Of a stretch of DNA of 64,000 bases, positions 23,191-36,500 are shown piece by piece; the stretch's first letter is position 1, and each line of letters starts with the position of its first letter. The stretch comes from Hofstenia miamia (taxonomy: Eukaryota; Xenacoelomorpha; Acoela): positions 510,530 to 574,529 of the forward strand of contig SCFE01000112.1 of assembly GCA_004352715.1 (NCBI GenBank). Direction: 5' to 3'. A program made the position numbers and the translations under genes. The notes under the pieces are model-generated. The model was not told the DNA's origin and made no database searches. It saw only the letters and a program-made list of their open reading frames with translations.

Positions 23191-24384
23191 AAAAATCTAA
23201 TTTTTAAAATCAGCAAAAATAGGCATTTTGTAGAAACCTCAATTTTTGCATCCCATAATGATTTTCCAAGGCCTACATTTTGTAGAGTCACTCAGGGACT
23301 TTTTTGAATTAGTTATTTATTAGTTATTTTGTATTTTTACATCACCATGACGTCAGCTCACTTATTTCGATCTTAGGTTGCTATCGTTAGTTTGCCATCC
23401 CCTTGGTGGTGCTTATCATATTATTGCTCAAATTGAATTTACAAGAGAACAAATAATTGATCATGATTAAACTACGTAGACAAATATTTTTGTAAACAAA
23501 GGCAGGTAATAACTCAATTCTTGTATAAAACCTGAGAGACTTGTAGAGAACAGTTAATAGATTTTATCTACTATCAACAGCTGTTTTTACTGTTGTATTT
23601 TTTCTTTTATATTATCTTGTTATGAAAAATATTGCTTAAGTTCGGCAAAAATTTGGGAGTGCTTTTTCAGGCACAGGGTGACACATAGCTCCTGAAGGTC
23701 TTTGACTATTCAGCCCAAATTGTGGACTCATTAAGTTATGTATATGCTTAGGTATATGGAAATAATAAACCTCTTGTTCAAAGTTCAACACGTACATGTA
23801 CTTATACAACCTAACACTGTGATGATACCATGCTGTTGGCTAGCATGAATGTCTGGCAATTATGGACTATTTATTAGTGAGATAAGAGATAACAATGAAA
23901 ATGAGATCCTTTATTTTTTGATGTGAGATAGAAATTAAAAAGTGAGACAAATAGGGTAGCACCAGTCAATAGGTTAAGCACTTCACTTGAATCTGGAGAT
24001 TTTGCTTCAGCTGGAAGCCATATAAATTGGTCATCTTGGATTTTACCTAAAGTAGTTTATTACTTGGATGAATTACCAATGTTACAGTACATCTATAAGT
24101 TATAAGTTCTTTGTTATTCTGTTTCCTGGAATCGTGGCTGTAATGTAAATGCTACTCAAAACCTTCTGCAGAGTCAATTAGTTTTCTAGTTAAATTACCC
24201 TACCAGCCCATGATTCTACAATTTGACATAAAAAAGGCCAACAAATTTACTAATTTCACCCCATAATAAATAACTACATCATTTTCCAACTACAGGGACT
24301 ACATCATTTGATTTTCTAAAAGAATCCACAATATCCATTTTCAGCATCCACAATATACATTGAAAAAACACCAATTTTAGTAAG
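23191..24384. other. Intergenic, no gene recognised; 5' part of element B not identifiable
   Basis: Upstream of ORF X in element B one would expect protease and Gag. No DTGA, zinc-knuckle or Gag-like frame is visible on the minus strand here, so element B is 5'-truncated or too decayed. No plus-strand gene seen. Confidence 0.5.
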
Positions 24385-24970
24385 TTGCAGTGAAATTTCC
24401 CACTAAAAAATTCAAATGGAGCTGTGATGTCTTTAAAATTTTTGTTGCTATGGCCTGCTAAAGTTAAGGTATAATATATAAATGCCAACCTGGGCTTACA
24501 AAATATATTTTTATTTAGAAAAATTTATGGCTGTGTGCAAATTTTTCTTGAAATTTCAAACAATTCTGATCAAAATTCAGATCATTAGTGAGAAAACATG
24601 AAAAAATTTTTTTCAAAAATAGTTTTTTTTCAAATAAATGTTGAAAATTTAAAAATTCAGACTCATTAAAAAATGTATATAAACTTCTAATGTTGAAAAT
24701 TTTAAAAACTTTTAATTTTCAAAGTGCCAATTTTTTACATGAGCTCTCTCCAAATATCATCAATGACAGGAAAAAAATATTTTCCTGCTAGAGAGCACAA
24801 TTTTGACATGTTCAAGCTTTTAAAAGGCTTCAAATCTTTAACTTGCAGAGCTCTATAAGCCTGCAAAATTTCATGTTGATAGCAACAAAATTGACAGAGC
24901 AATGTTGCAAAAATGTGTTTTTTCCAGAAATTTAGAGGGAGTATAGAAAGCAACTAATGTTGCTTAACAA
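24385..24970. repeat. Second copy of the right end of the LINE-inserted repeat
   Basis: It is colinear with 10,220-10,800, including AAAATTCAAATGGAGCT, TTTTTGTTGCTAT.GCCTGCTAAA, ACATGAGCTCTCTCCAAATA and the terminal GAAAGCAACTAATGTTGCTT. Both copies stop at the same base (TTGCTTAA followed by unrelated sequence), which defines the 3' boundary of the family. Confidence 0.8.
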
Positions 24971-25237
24971 GAAAACACAATTGAACTGAACTTTTTTCTC
25001 TATTTACAAACACTTAAGTGCAACTTATATACAATGTGTATTAACAATGTGTACAAACATACAAACAACTAGTCACTAGTAAACACAAAAAGCACATGAG
25101 CAGGCTGATACTAGAAAACAGTACCTGCTGATGCTACATTAATGTGAAACAATGTGTAAATTTTTTGCTTTTGCCTGTTTTAAGAAATTCTGAGTTTTTT
25201 CATTGCAATTTGTTGTTAAAAAGGGAAAAGTACAAAC

Positions 25238-25640
25238 AACAAGTTTTGATTCTTAAATCTGTCAATTCATAATCTTATGGCTATCAGAATTTATCTTACA
25301 GCTGTCAGAAAAAGATGTAACTATGGAAATCACTCTTAGCAAATAGCATTAATCAAAAAGCATTATCAATATGATAAATAGTAAAATACTTAAAAATATC
25401 AAAATAGCTTTTGAAGTTTAAGTAATTAATTAATGTGAAGCCTTTCAAAATTTACAAAATTATATATGTAGGAAGCAAGTTAAATGTTATTTTAATGCCT
25501 CGCATATAGTCACAATTTTAACTAGATGTCTCTTAAGCAATGTCCCAATTAAGCTAATTTAAACAAAACGACTTTTTCTGACAGTTGTAAGATAAATTTT
25601 GACAGCCATAAGATTATGAATTGACAGATTTAAGAACCTA
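25238..25640. mobile_element. Fold-back element with ~70-bp terminal inverted repeats (MITE-like)
   Basis: TTCTTAAATCTGTCAATTCA near 25,248 continues through ATCTTATGGCTATCAGAATTT and CAGCTGTCAGAAAAAG. It is mirrored at 25,570-25,640 (CTTTTTCTGACAGTTGTAAG through GAATTGACAGATTTAAGAA). The loop of about 250 bp has no coding potential. Clear target duplications were not seen. Confidence 0.75.
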
Positions 25641-25647
25641 CCAACAA

Positions 25648-26935
25648 CAACATGTCTGTCTCACTTCCCCCAAGTCTGATGTCACAATATATTAAATACC
25701 ATTAGAGACACAATGTCAATGAAATTGCAAATTAATATATTTGAATAAATATAAGTATTTCTTTAAACTCTATTTTGATTAGTTTTCTATGTAGTTAAGA
25801 TTGCTGAAATATTGAATTACAAGTAAATATATGTAAATATGTTCTATAATTATAAATGTTGAGGTTTGCCATTTGCACTTAGTAAACATTTAGAAATCCT
25901 TTGAAAATCTGCTTAGATTTAAAATAGAAATTTAATTATGTTGATTATTTTTGTAGTTTGTACCTCATTGTAATAGGTAATAATTTTTTCATCATTCAAT
26001 TGTTATTTGTTTGTTAATTTTTTATTATATATCTGATAGATTTCCCAATCAGATAGTATTTGTTGTTTGTGCTGACAGACAATTCTATTCTTTTTTTACA
26101 GTAATCAAGAGTTGTTTATAACTCTGAAAATGTAGAATGTAATCTTTTTTATATGTATTTTACTAGAATTGTAGAATTAGCCTGGCAGCAATGAGTGGGA
26201 GTCAGCTCTCTCATGACACCCCTGCATTAAAAGCATTTAATACTTGAGTATATTACTTGAGGGGGACCAGGAATCTGGAAAAATCATAGCAGTGCATCAC
26301 ATTGGATTGCTATTTACAAATACAATACAGAAATTTATATCATCCAGGTGTTAAACAAAAATTGCTAATGTTTCTCATCTTTATTTTATACTGGTACACC
26401 TGCAGGTATATTATTCCAAATTTTTGTTTACAAAAATAAAGGAGCATTTCAAAAAGCAGATCCAACAGGATTTAAACCAGTAATTTCCGTATTAGAAATG
26501 GCTGTGTTGTCTCACACTTCGAATCTGTAAAATACTTTTTAGAATTAGATAAGCTATCCGAAATTAGTCCAAAGTAAATAGGACACAAAACAAATTAGCA
26601 TTTATATATTAGCTATGAATTATGAAATTACACAGGACAAGGCATGCTAATGCAATCAGGTTAGATCTAAACAGTGTTGGGGGTAAAATATACATATATA
26701 TTATGTAAATAGTCAATGCTTATAATTATAGCACATATTTACATTTATCTACTTGTAATTCCATATTTCAGCAATCTTAATTACATAATAAACTAATCAA
26801 AATAGAGCTTAAAGAAATACATATATTTATTCAAATATATAATTACAATTTCATTGAAATTGTGTCTCTAACTGTATTTAATATTTTGTGACATCAGACT
26901 TGGGAGAAGTGAGTTTGGGGGAAGTGAGACAGACC
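25648..26935. mobile_element. Large fold-back element, ~1.28 kb, with ~220-bp inverted arms
   Basis: The left end TCTGTCTCACTTCCCCCAA is mirrored at the right end TTGGGGGAAGTGAGACAGA. The arms continue inward with TCTGATGTCACAA.AT.TTAAATAC, a GAAATTG segment and AATTACAAGTA.AT, diverging gradually. The ~800-bp middle holds no recognisable frame. AACAAC occurs just outside both ends and could be a remnant of duplicated target. It abuts the preceding fold-back element. Confidence 0.75.
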
Positions 26936-28385
26936 CACAACAACACTTTATAAGTGATGACGTAATTGCAGAGTAAGTGCGAAAATAGGCGTTATTAAAT
27001 AACGGTTATTTATTGAGAATTTTTATATTAATATGTCAACAAATGCGTATAAAAGCGGTTTTATTTATGAATGTTTTTCATTTGGATTTGGTTGGGATCT
27101 TTTGCTGAGCTAGGAAATAAGTTAAGTAACTTACATTATTGACGGACTTTCTTGCATATCGGTTCATCTAATAGCAAGTTTGTACTCCAAGAACCTGAAC
27201 TAGCAAATTTTTTAAAAAATTCTTCGCCCGGTTTATGATAATACTGCTACGATATAAATGGCAATTTTATCAAGTGTATTCTTCAAATGATAACTAATCT
27301 CAGCGGAGAACTCATCCGCTGACATATTTTTAATTTTTTTAGTCGATTGGAGTAAAAAAGGATGTTGATGTCCTTTTGTGTACTGTTCCTTAATGTACTA
27401 TCACTCCATTCAATAGCTTTTCGTTTAGCCTTTACGAGTTCAAGCAGTTCATGAGAATTTGTGAGTCTTCCTTGAAAAATTAAACATAACAGTCAGTAGT
27501 CTCGGCACCAATATCAATGTTTTCATTATTAACAAGAGTTTGCCTTTTGTTGATGCAGTCTAGCCATGGTATAAGGACAATAAACATGAAAGCTATTATA
27601 TATCATATATTTATTTCTTTAAATTTAAACTAAAAAACACAAAATAATGAAAATACACATCCGTACATAGTTACAATATATCCTCGGACTTTTCAGTTTA
27701 AGGAAGCTAGCGATTAATTTACAATTAGCCAAAATTTATATTTTAGTGTCCATCATTACGTTTGTTTGTTTATCTGATATTTCACAATTTGACTAATGTT
27801 TCAGATAAGCAATAATTTAAAAGTTTTTATCCTTCGACTTCTAAACAAAGTAATTGACGATGATTAACGATATGATAAAGAAGTCGCTAATATTTTAGAA
27901 ACTTTTTATATTAATTGCATTCAACAGGATTCGCAGACCTTATTTTGATATTATATTGTAACATATAGGGCTCACACTTATATAGGTTATCACATAAGAA
28001 CAATTGTTTTGATGAATATTGATATCCTTAAAATAAATAATACACTAAATTTTCTTTTGATGTATAATTATGTAACTTAAATCACCATATAATGTGCAAC
28101 CATAAGTTAATGTTCTGTATAGTATTTTGGGTAAAGCTAAAGTTTGTAATATGTGATCGCTACAAAGGAACTAGTGTTAAAGAGAATTCGGCAAAATTTA
28201 AAAACTGTATTTACAATTGAATTGTTGTGTACTTTAATGGTACGTTCTTAATCTGCTATTTATTTTCATGAATCATATATATTTATTTCATAATTTTATA
28301 CCTTATCCTTCAGAATATTTTGCAAACGCCTGAAAATTAGCTTGAACAGTATAACCATTCTTCCCTACTAAATATATGACCCAAA
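26936..28385. other. Intergenic; one short exon-like minus-strand stretch
   Basis: Around 27,460-27,345 (minus) a 40-codon open stretch reads GRLTNSHELLELVKAKRKAI and onward. It is preceded by a TTTTTCAAG acceptor-like sequence. It looks protein-like, but nothing around it extends it, so I do not call a gene. The rest is AT-rich with no motif. Confidence 0.3.
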
Positions 28386-28601
28386 CAGGGACGGATTTAG
28401 TGGTTGGGTGGTTAAGGCCCTTGGCTGTGAAAAAAGGTATGCGCAATTTATCATTTTCAAATTTATACTTATGCGTTTATTACCAGTATTAAGTCCAATA
28501 TAAAAATTTAAAGGTGGCCCATTATTATTCAATTAACATATTTTAAACCTAAATTTATATCAAATCACCCACCCGCTTGAAAATTCCTAGATCCGTCCTT
28601 G
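28386..28601. mobile_element. hAT-type MITE, 216 bp
   Basis: The termini CAGGGACGGATTTAG and CTAGATCCGTCCTTG are imperfect inverted repeats of the CAGGGACGGAT type common in hAT miniature elements. No coding sequence. A clean 8-bp target duplication is not evident (GACCCAAA against ACAAACCA), so the class rests on the termini. Confidence 0.65.
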
Positions 28602-29990
28602 ACAAACCATGAAATAATACAATGTTCTATTTTAAAAAGGTAAATAGCGCAAGTCCTCAGTGTAACACTTTGCACCTAGCATGTTAATTCATTACTCACT
28701 GCTTAGTTAGAGATATAAGTTGGTTCCACAATGAATTTAACATTTGAATTCGCCACGTTGAAATCCATACCAAACTATCAGATACCCTAGATGCCAAATT
28801 TTGAGACAAACAGTTTAAAAATAGCTTACATAAATTTGTTATTTTAAAATATTGATATTTAAAAACCTTAGAAACGGATATAATACTAATGGATATTAAT
28901 TAAATAATATTTTAGCATACCTAAAAATTGTCACCCCAAATTATAAATGCATTTTTCCATGTTTCATAAAATTTACCCTTATATTTAATACATCCAACTA
29001 CAAATTACTATTTTGGTACTACCCTACTTGATTGCATATTATTTTCGAGTGAAACTAGTGGAATTGTTTTAATTTACAATTTCCCATTATTTAATTTGTA
29101 TCTCAAATATCCGATATAGAACAAATTGAAGTCAACTATCTATACGCCATTGTTACAATTTTGTAATATTAAAACATAATTACAATTATTACACTTTTTG
29201 AACTTTGAAAGTTTACTTATTTTCAAACTCTTAGCTAAAGATAATAGTAATCTCCATTTTTTAATACCCTGCTTAATAAGACATTCATTAGTCCAAGAAT
29301 GCTAACTTTAATATGAAATATGTTATACTATCACAAAGTTTTAAGTAATTTTCCCAATCCCCTGATGCAACATACAATTTTTTAGTATTACATTAGCCTT
29401 AAATAGCCTGACGTCCTTTTTAAAAGACAAACCGTTTTTCCATTTACAAAGAACTTTCTCCAAGCCTATTGAAATTTCCTGGGATATGGGTAGGTCTATT
29501 GAGGAACATGCAATACTGAAAATTTCTATTAAAGCGTATTGCTGTGGCTGAACTTGTTGAAATGATTGATGTTTTCTTCGAAAATTTTCAATTTTTGAAA
29601 AAAAGATTTAAACTCTCTCCATACTGAATTTTCGTGTATTTATAAGGTTTTTAAGCCAATGGAGCCAACAAAGAACTTAGACTGTTTCTTGATACGTGCA
29701 AAGCTATCCCAAACCCATTGAAGCGTAACGTGTGAAAAGCCCTCTTAATATAATTACATGTGAATTTTGATTTTTCAAATAACTAATCAGAGATTGATGG
29801 CTCTATTCTCATCTCAAATTTTAAATGTTAAGAAATGGGACACGTTGGATTGTTGAATGATCGCAATATTTCGAATTTAAAGTATTTTCTAATTAAATAT
29901 TTACTGACAATTGCGATTAATATAATTCTTAATTGTAGTCGTGCAAATTTAACGCAATATTACCTTAGTAATCGTATTAATTTTTCTTAG
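28602..29990. other. Upstream region of the UBR gene, no gene recognised
   Basis: AT-rich and without a convincing exon. It presumably contains the promoter and perhaps a non-coding first exon, because TTTTTCTTAG directly precedes the first coding ATG context at 29,991. I cannot identify a TATA box with confidence. Confidence 0.4.
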
Positions 29991-29991
29991 A

Positions 29992-30561
29992 ATGAGAGAC
30001 ATAAATGGAGCTCATTTGGAAGGTGAACTCAAAGAATACTTATATGATATGTGGAAGAACAATGTTCCGCATGTTCTTTGGAATTCATCAGAGCCTGATT
30101 TTGAGAGTGACAAGTATTTGAACGAATGCCATAGTATTCTTTTGCAACCACTGGAAAAGTTCATTTGCTCAGATGACAATCCTAATGAATACATTAACAA
30201 TCTTCAAACGGCCACCAACTCAACTGTTTTATGTGGAAAGTTGTTTAAGACTGGAGAACCGGCATACACGTGCAGGTATGGATTTAGCTCTAAATCATTT
30301 TTTGATATTAATCTGGTTTAGAGAATGTGCAAGTGATCCTACTTGCGTTCTGTGTAATGACTGCTTTCAGAGAAGCATTCATAAATCTCATCGATACAGG
30401 GTATGTGTTTTATTATTACCGTGTAGTGGAATATTTTGTGTAATTTTTAGATGGTGAATTCCTCAGGAGGAGGTTATTGCGATTGTGGGGATGAAGAAGC
30501 TTGGAAAGAGGGCGCTCATTGCTTAACACACGCACCCATGAATATATCAGATGAAGAAACA
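29992..30561 (+). CDS. UBR gene exons 1-3: N-terminus and UBR-box zinc finger
   Basis: Residues 1-80 are a divergent helical N-terminus. The UBR box follows: [15 protein letters not shown], then a [14 protein letters not shown] block, SIHKSHRY, and [13 protein letters not shown]. All the expected Cys/His zinc ligands are present, and so are the Asp residues after CDC that bind the basic N-terminal residue in known UBR boxes. Substrate binding is therefore probably intact. Intron 1 (30,276-30,321) is only 46 bp, intron 2 is 50 bp and intron 3 is 68 bp. These are near the lower limit for animal splicing and contrast with the kilobase introns downstream. Confidence 0.93.
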
Positions 30562-33500
30562 GTATTACTTAAATTTGTTTTATTTTAAAAAGTGTGTTAT
30601 TTTATTAAATATTTATTTTTTTATTTTAGGATCCCTTGGATTCTTTACCTGCAACTCTTCGTACCCGCGCAATTGATGTTTTTGCCGTTATTTTGGAGTA
30701 TGTGGAGAAGCACCTTAGTGTTGAACTAGATGATTTTCCGGATAAATTCTTTGCTCCCTCCGACTCTACGCGCGCTGAGGCATACTGTACAATGATTTTT
30801 AATGATGAGACACATACATTTGATAGTGTAAGCATTTTATCAGTATGCTAATCTATTTTGTTCTAGAAATCGTATCCTTATGCTACTATATTTTTGCATT
30901 AATAGAATTATACCTAAAATTGCATAATCATGTAAAGTTTGGAATGTTTCAAAAAATTTTACTCCGCAAATACTTCCGGGTTGAATAAATACTTTGTTTA
31001 TTTAACAAGGCCATATATAAATTCCTTTTGTTTTTTATTACTTTTGCTATTTACTTTAATTAAATAACTAAATATATCTCGCTCATTAAAACGAACAAGT
31101 CTTGTATATAAGACAAGCTAATTAATATTTTTATAGATGATTATATTGTATTGTCTCAGTTGACATCTTAAAATAGAAAAATTCATATTTTTTCATGTAT
31201 ATTATCTAACATTTTTGCTTGCTATAATTTTCTGCATTTTTTTGCGAAATCAACGTTAAAGGAAACTACTGGATATAATAAGCTGTCTAGCTTACTCTAC
31301 AAAATCATTTACAAAGCAAACATGGTGGCCTATCACGTTTTAATTCAAATTTCTTCCTTCTGCATAGCCGATGCATCATAGAAATATATTGAACAAATGT
31401 TCCCAGTTAATTCAAATAATTGGGGATTTCTGCATTACAGTTATGTGCTAAGTTTCGGTAGTGCATTCCATGTAATCTTTTATAAAGTAATATAATTCCG
31501 TTGTAGGTGATTGAAAGTCTTTCCAAAGCAATTGATTGTGATCATACAAAAGCATTGCATTTCGCTTCCGCTATTGATCGTGAAGGACGCATGAGTGTGA
31601 AAGTCAGCGATAGATCAACTTGTGCTGAAGTTAAGCGCAAATTTGACGTAATTATTTTTCGCATTGATTCATATAATATTTAGAAATGTTAAAAATTGTG
31701 TTTCTTTACTTTATCGTTTAATTTTACGAGAATTCCTACAAATATTACTGTGTAAAGTTCCTTAGACTTACTATTATTTTGATGTAGCCATTTTAGTCTT
31801 CACTAACACGTATGTGTTTAGAGATACATTAAAGTAGTAAGCCCGCACAGTCGCTTGCGTAATCACAAACCTCTTAGAGTGAGTGTTTTACATCGGCATC
31901 TCGTTGCTTATCAAACGTTTGCTTACGAGCTACTCAAATGGCTGAGGGCTTTCGTTGTTAAACTCGGTAGGTCATTTTTAAACTTCTTTTCTCATTCATA
32001 GTGTTTTTTAATGAATTTATTTAAATTCGGCAGTAAACCACCATTTTTAGGATTCGTCTAAAAAAGTTGAAGTTGCAGAGTGTACCGAATTTTGAACAAA
32101 AAAATAAAACCTAACTTTTTGGGATTTATTCTTCTACATTGGAATCATTGGTCTTGTTTAAAATGTCCTCATTTAGCATCAAATCTTCGAGACAAATACA
32201 TTCCAAGTCAGTATCTGCTCTACTGTCAAAAGACAGGCCTTCAGAGAGAATTACCATTTTTGTTAGTAACATGGAAAATTGATCGAATACTATATTCTAT
32301 GGAGCTAAGAAAGGGGATGAGAGCCGTTATCATGCTTTGGTGGAAAACAAGGAAATTTGACCGGGATCCACTGACAACTAATATTTGCGGTATAAAATGT
32401 TGATTCATCCTGTTAGAACATCAATTGTTGATTCTTAAACGTATTTTTGGCATCATGTTAGACCTTTGTTTCCAAGAAAACGCGAATCAAATACACATTC
32501 CTACACTTCACTGCACATCGTAACTTATGAAGGTTTTGAGTTTGACGCCTGCCCTTCGCAACTGTGCAATTCCATGTTATAATGTCCTGATGGGTAGTAA
32601 TAGTCGATTAACTCACAAAAAATTAATTATTTGTTATTTTTGCACTATTCATTGAGTATGCTCCAAACTAAAAGTATAATCATATAGTATACAAGTTGTG
32701 TAGTTTGGCAATCAAAATATATTAAAAATTTCTCCTACTTGCAAATTTATTAAGTTCGCAAATGACATATGTATAGCTTGTGCAAACGAAAGTCCCATCC
32801 TTGTCACAAAAAATCTGCAGAACAATATTAGAAATATTATATTGTTTTTTTTATCAAGAAATATTTTTACGGTTAACACAGAAAAAACACAGTTTATAGT
32901 CTTCACTTCACGCAGTATGAAACGTGTATTCGAAGATATAAAACTCGAAATTCCACTTGCTACCAATCCAATTTCACAGAGCAACACAGTTACATATTTA
33001 GATGTAGAAATGGATAGTGAGCTGAAATTCAAAGGTTTGATTGACAGGAAGATCAAAGGGACGGCATCAGGAGTCCAATTCATAAGAACAATGAAACCTT
33101 TCACAAAAAGCAAGAACTTGATATATACGTTCACCGTCAACCAATTTACATATGCATGTGTTTTGCTCATTGGATTGCCTTTTTAGCGTAAATAGACAAC
33201 ATTCCGGTCGTATACTCCAACAACATGCAGTATTAGTTCCAATGTATGAGATACAATATGTCTGTCTATTAAGTTTCTTTAAGCAGGATTCGTATACAGT
33301 GACTACTTGCAGTTTGTGAAATAATTTGAACAAAAATATTATATACTGTAAATCTCTAGGAACCTTCAATAAACTACTAAAGGAGAGCTTGTTAGCTAAA
33401 AAATGGTAATTGGGATCATCCAAACGTTTAAACAAATCGCGAAATGAGATTTGGGATTTTTAAATTGTTTTTGTAGATATATGACTTTTTTATAGCTTTA

Positions 33501-36500
33501 ATTTGAATTAAAGGTAGCTTAGTTTGTAGTTTGTCGTAAATATAATTGTGTGCAATGTGTACAAATAAAGCTAATGAATGTATAATATGAAGGCTTTCCG
33601 CTGCAGTGCACTGGGTGTGTCCATTTTCATATTATGAACTGCAAGTTTGTGTTCAAAAACATCAGAAGTCACTTTAATAAGTGAAATGTTGCCGCAGTCT
33701 TCATCAAATATCTTCCAAAATTAGTTGAGATTATTCACTACTGCTTTGCGGGATAGCATGGCATGATATATTCGAACTCCATCCAATACCTCTTAGCCAT
33801 ACCCTAGACTGACACGTAATATATTTATTATGTTCCCAAAAAAAATTGTGGAATTGCAAAGAATATGATAGTCATATCAATAGTGTACATCACACTGTTG
33901 AATATAGTGAAATAATCGGTCCAAAAACACAAAGATTCATTCTTATTATGGCTCCTTGTATAAAAGCTAATTGTAAATGATTGTCATATATTGCTCCCAC
34001 GCGAGGCAGCAGTAAAAATTCTGATGCTTAACAGATTCCAGCATGAAAACTGACCTTCAGTTTGACTGCAGCATTGTTATTCTAGCTGTTGCGTTGCTCG
34101 ACAACATGATTTCCCATGTAAATATTCTCGGGACAAAAATGTAAAAGAAATTAAATACATCCGGTGATATAGTAAATGTAAAACGTACAAAATCATTAGT
34201 GTACCTGTGCACTCACGAAATAATTATCACATGAGAACGTAATGCGAATGTAAATAAATGTGTGAAAAATTAATGAATAACCCAATTAACTAAAATATTG
34301 TGTTGTTAAGCGTTACTTAAATTTTGTCATAGTGCAATAGGGTATTATGCAATTGCCTATTTGGGCATCATCTTGCTCCAAATACGATCATGTGAATTGT
34401 GTGTTGTATCTTTTTCTGTTCTTCCTTAGTTTTTTCCTAACAGCCTTAATTACCTCGCGTTTTCTTCTGATTTCCACAGCGGCTTTTGTTATTACAAACT
34501 ACTTAAATTAAAGTTAGGATTTCTGTACACTGCACAAATGGAGTATTATTTTCTAACCCAAACATATTTATTATAGTAAGTTTCGATTAATGTAAATGCA
34601 TGTTTTATATCACTGCTGTAATTGTTTGCAGCGATGAAATTCAAACTTCACAATTGAAATTTTTTAGATGGTTTACGAAACTTGTTTTGTAAGCTGGTGT
34701 TGGACCTTCCCGAAATCAGTGGTCTGAAGTATCTAGAAAGGATCATAATAAATGACACCAAACTGTGGAAGAGTAGGTTTTATTTAATATTTAAGCATCA
34801 ACTTTGTTTAGGTGTTAGAATGTTTTGGCACACTGTTTTCATGACGACATTTTTAATGGATCGCGATTACAAAAAAACTTTTTCTTCCTACTTTGTAAAG
34901 GTAGGTGTCATGCAATATCTATTGAGAATGATTACGTGGTGAATTAATTTTGTATTCTACAATTACTAAATTACACACATAAGCATGTCTTTCAAATGTT
35001 TAGCATTACAACCGAATTCACAAAGAGTTTTCCGTTGACGATCATGAGCATGGAGTGTCGATATCGTCGTTATCAGTGCAGATTTTCACGGTTCCTTCAA
35101 TTGTAATAAATTTCTCTATGCTTGTTAACTAACACAGTGATTTAGAGTCGCTTTCTGATCGCAGAATGCAACGCTCTGGAAATCATCATCGACACACTCA
35201 CTGAGTTCTGCGTGATGACTCGACCAAGTAAGTATGCTTTTAAGCTAATCACCCGTGCACTGATTTGAGCCCTTTGCTATTGCTTTGGAGAAATGTCCGT
35301 ATTTTAGCTTCTGGCCAATTGTATGTACTGGACAAAAGTGCTTTTAAGGACAAGTATCGCAAATACTCATACTGCATTTTCCACATCAAGTAAGCACCAT
35401 TTTTTTTTACTATTAACACGCTCATTATATTTTGTATGTATTTCAAAAGTTTGGATTGTATTCATGACGCTTCCTGAATTCAACATCTCTTCTTTACTCT
35501 TCTTTAGTTTCATATTTCTTTCTTTGATCTATAATTGTTTTTATTCCAACGTGGTGTTGTTGTTTCGAAACAATTAATTTTTAATACATAGCTCATTACA
35601 ATTGCTAGGGCTAACTGGTTAATAACTCAACTTACTGCAGTGGATTGACGAGCAATTTTCCTATGATTAAGTCAGGATTCTTTGATGTTGATTCAATAAT
35701 CCATATCATGCGCAGTCTACAATCATTTTTGAAACTTACGAGAATTTTCTAGAAGTTTTCTTGCTCAAAACTTTATTAATTACAATATTTAGATAATCTT
35801 TGCTATTTCTGCAAGCAGTGAGCAAGGACTTACAGCATATGCACTAGATAGAACTTAACATTCCGGAAGTAGAGGAGTTAGTAATTAACAAGTTTGTTAA
35901 TGCGAAGGAATTCGTTTTTAGAAGTCTTCATCAAAGCCAAATTTTGGAACGTGTGTGGGGTACCGTATTTAAGCACATTTATAAAATATCCAGGAATAGG
36001 ATCCAATAAGCGTGCAGTTTAAGATTCAAAATCATTGTCTGCAATGTATTCATCTTTAATAGATTTAATGTTGAGATGTCACTATACCATTTCAAGAAGT
36101 AATTCAGAATGACCAAATTGTAATTCAGAATTGCCACACTAATTTTAATTTATAATGGTTAGTTCTATTTAGATAGCAAAAAAATTATGCATCATAAGAA
36201 CAAAAATGATTTATATATAAACAAAAAAATAGTACATGACAATATATGATAGTTTTCAGTTTAATTTCCCACTGGTATCTTATCTAAGGCAAGCACACGT
36301 TCATGAAATGTTGTGGTGTGCAATGCTTCTCGATTGTAGTCATCACCATGCAATTATACAATAGTTTCCAGATATTGCATCCCCAGCTCCATTACTCCTG
36401 CACCTGTTGCTTCCGGCAAATCAATATGGGGCTCAACATTATATTGTATCGTCAACCAAATACATACTGCTATATATTCCTTTATGGAATAATCACCCAA

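Noticed and set aside
32080-32403. A 107-codon plus-strand frame in UBR intron 6, considered as a piggyBac-type transposase remnant
   Set aside because: No catalytic or terminal-repeat motif could be aligned; similarity was only impressionistic.
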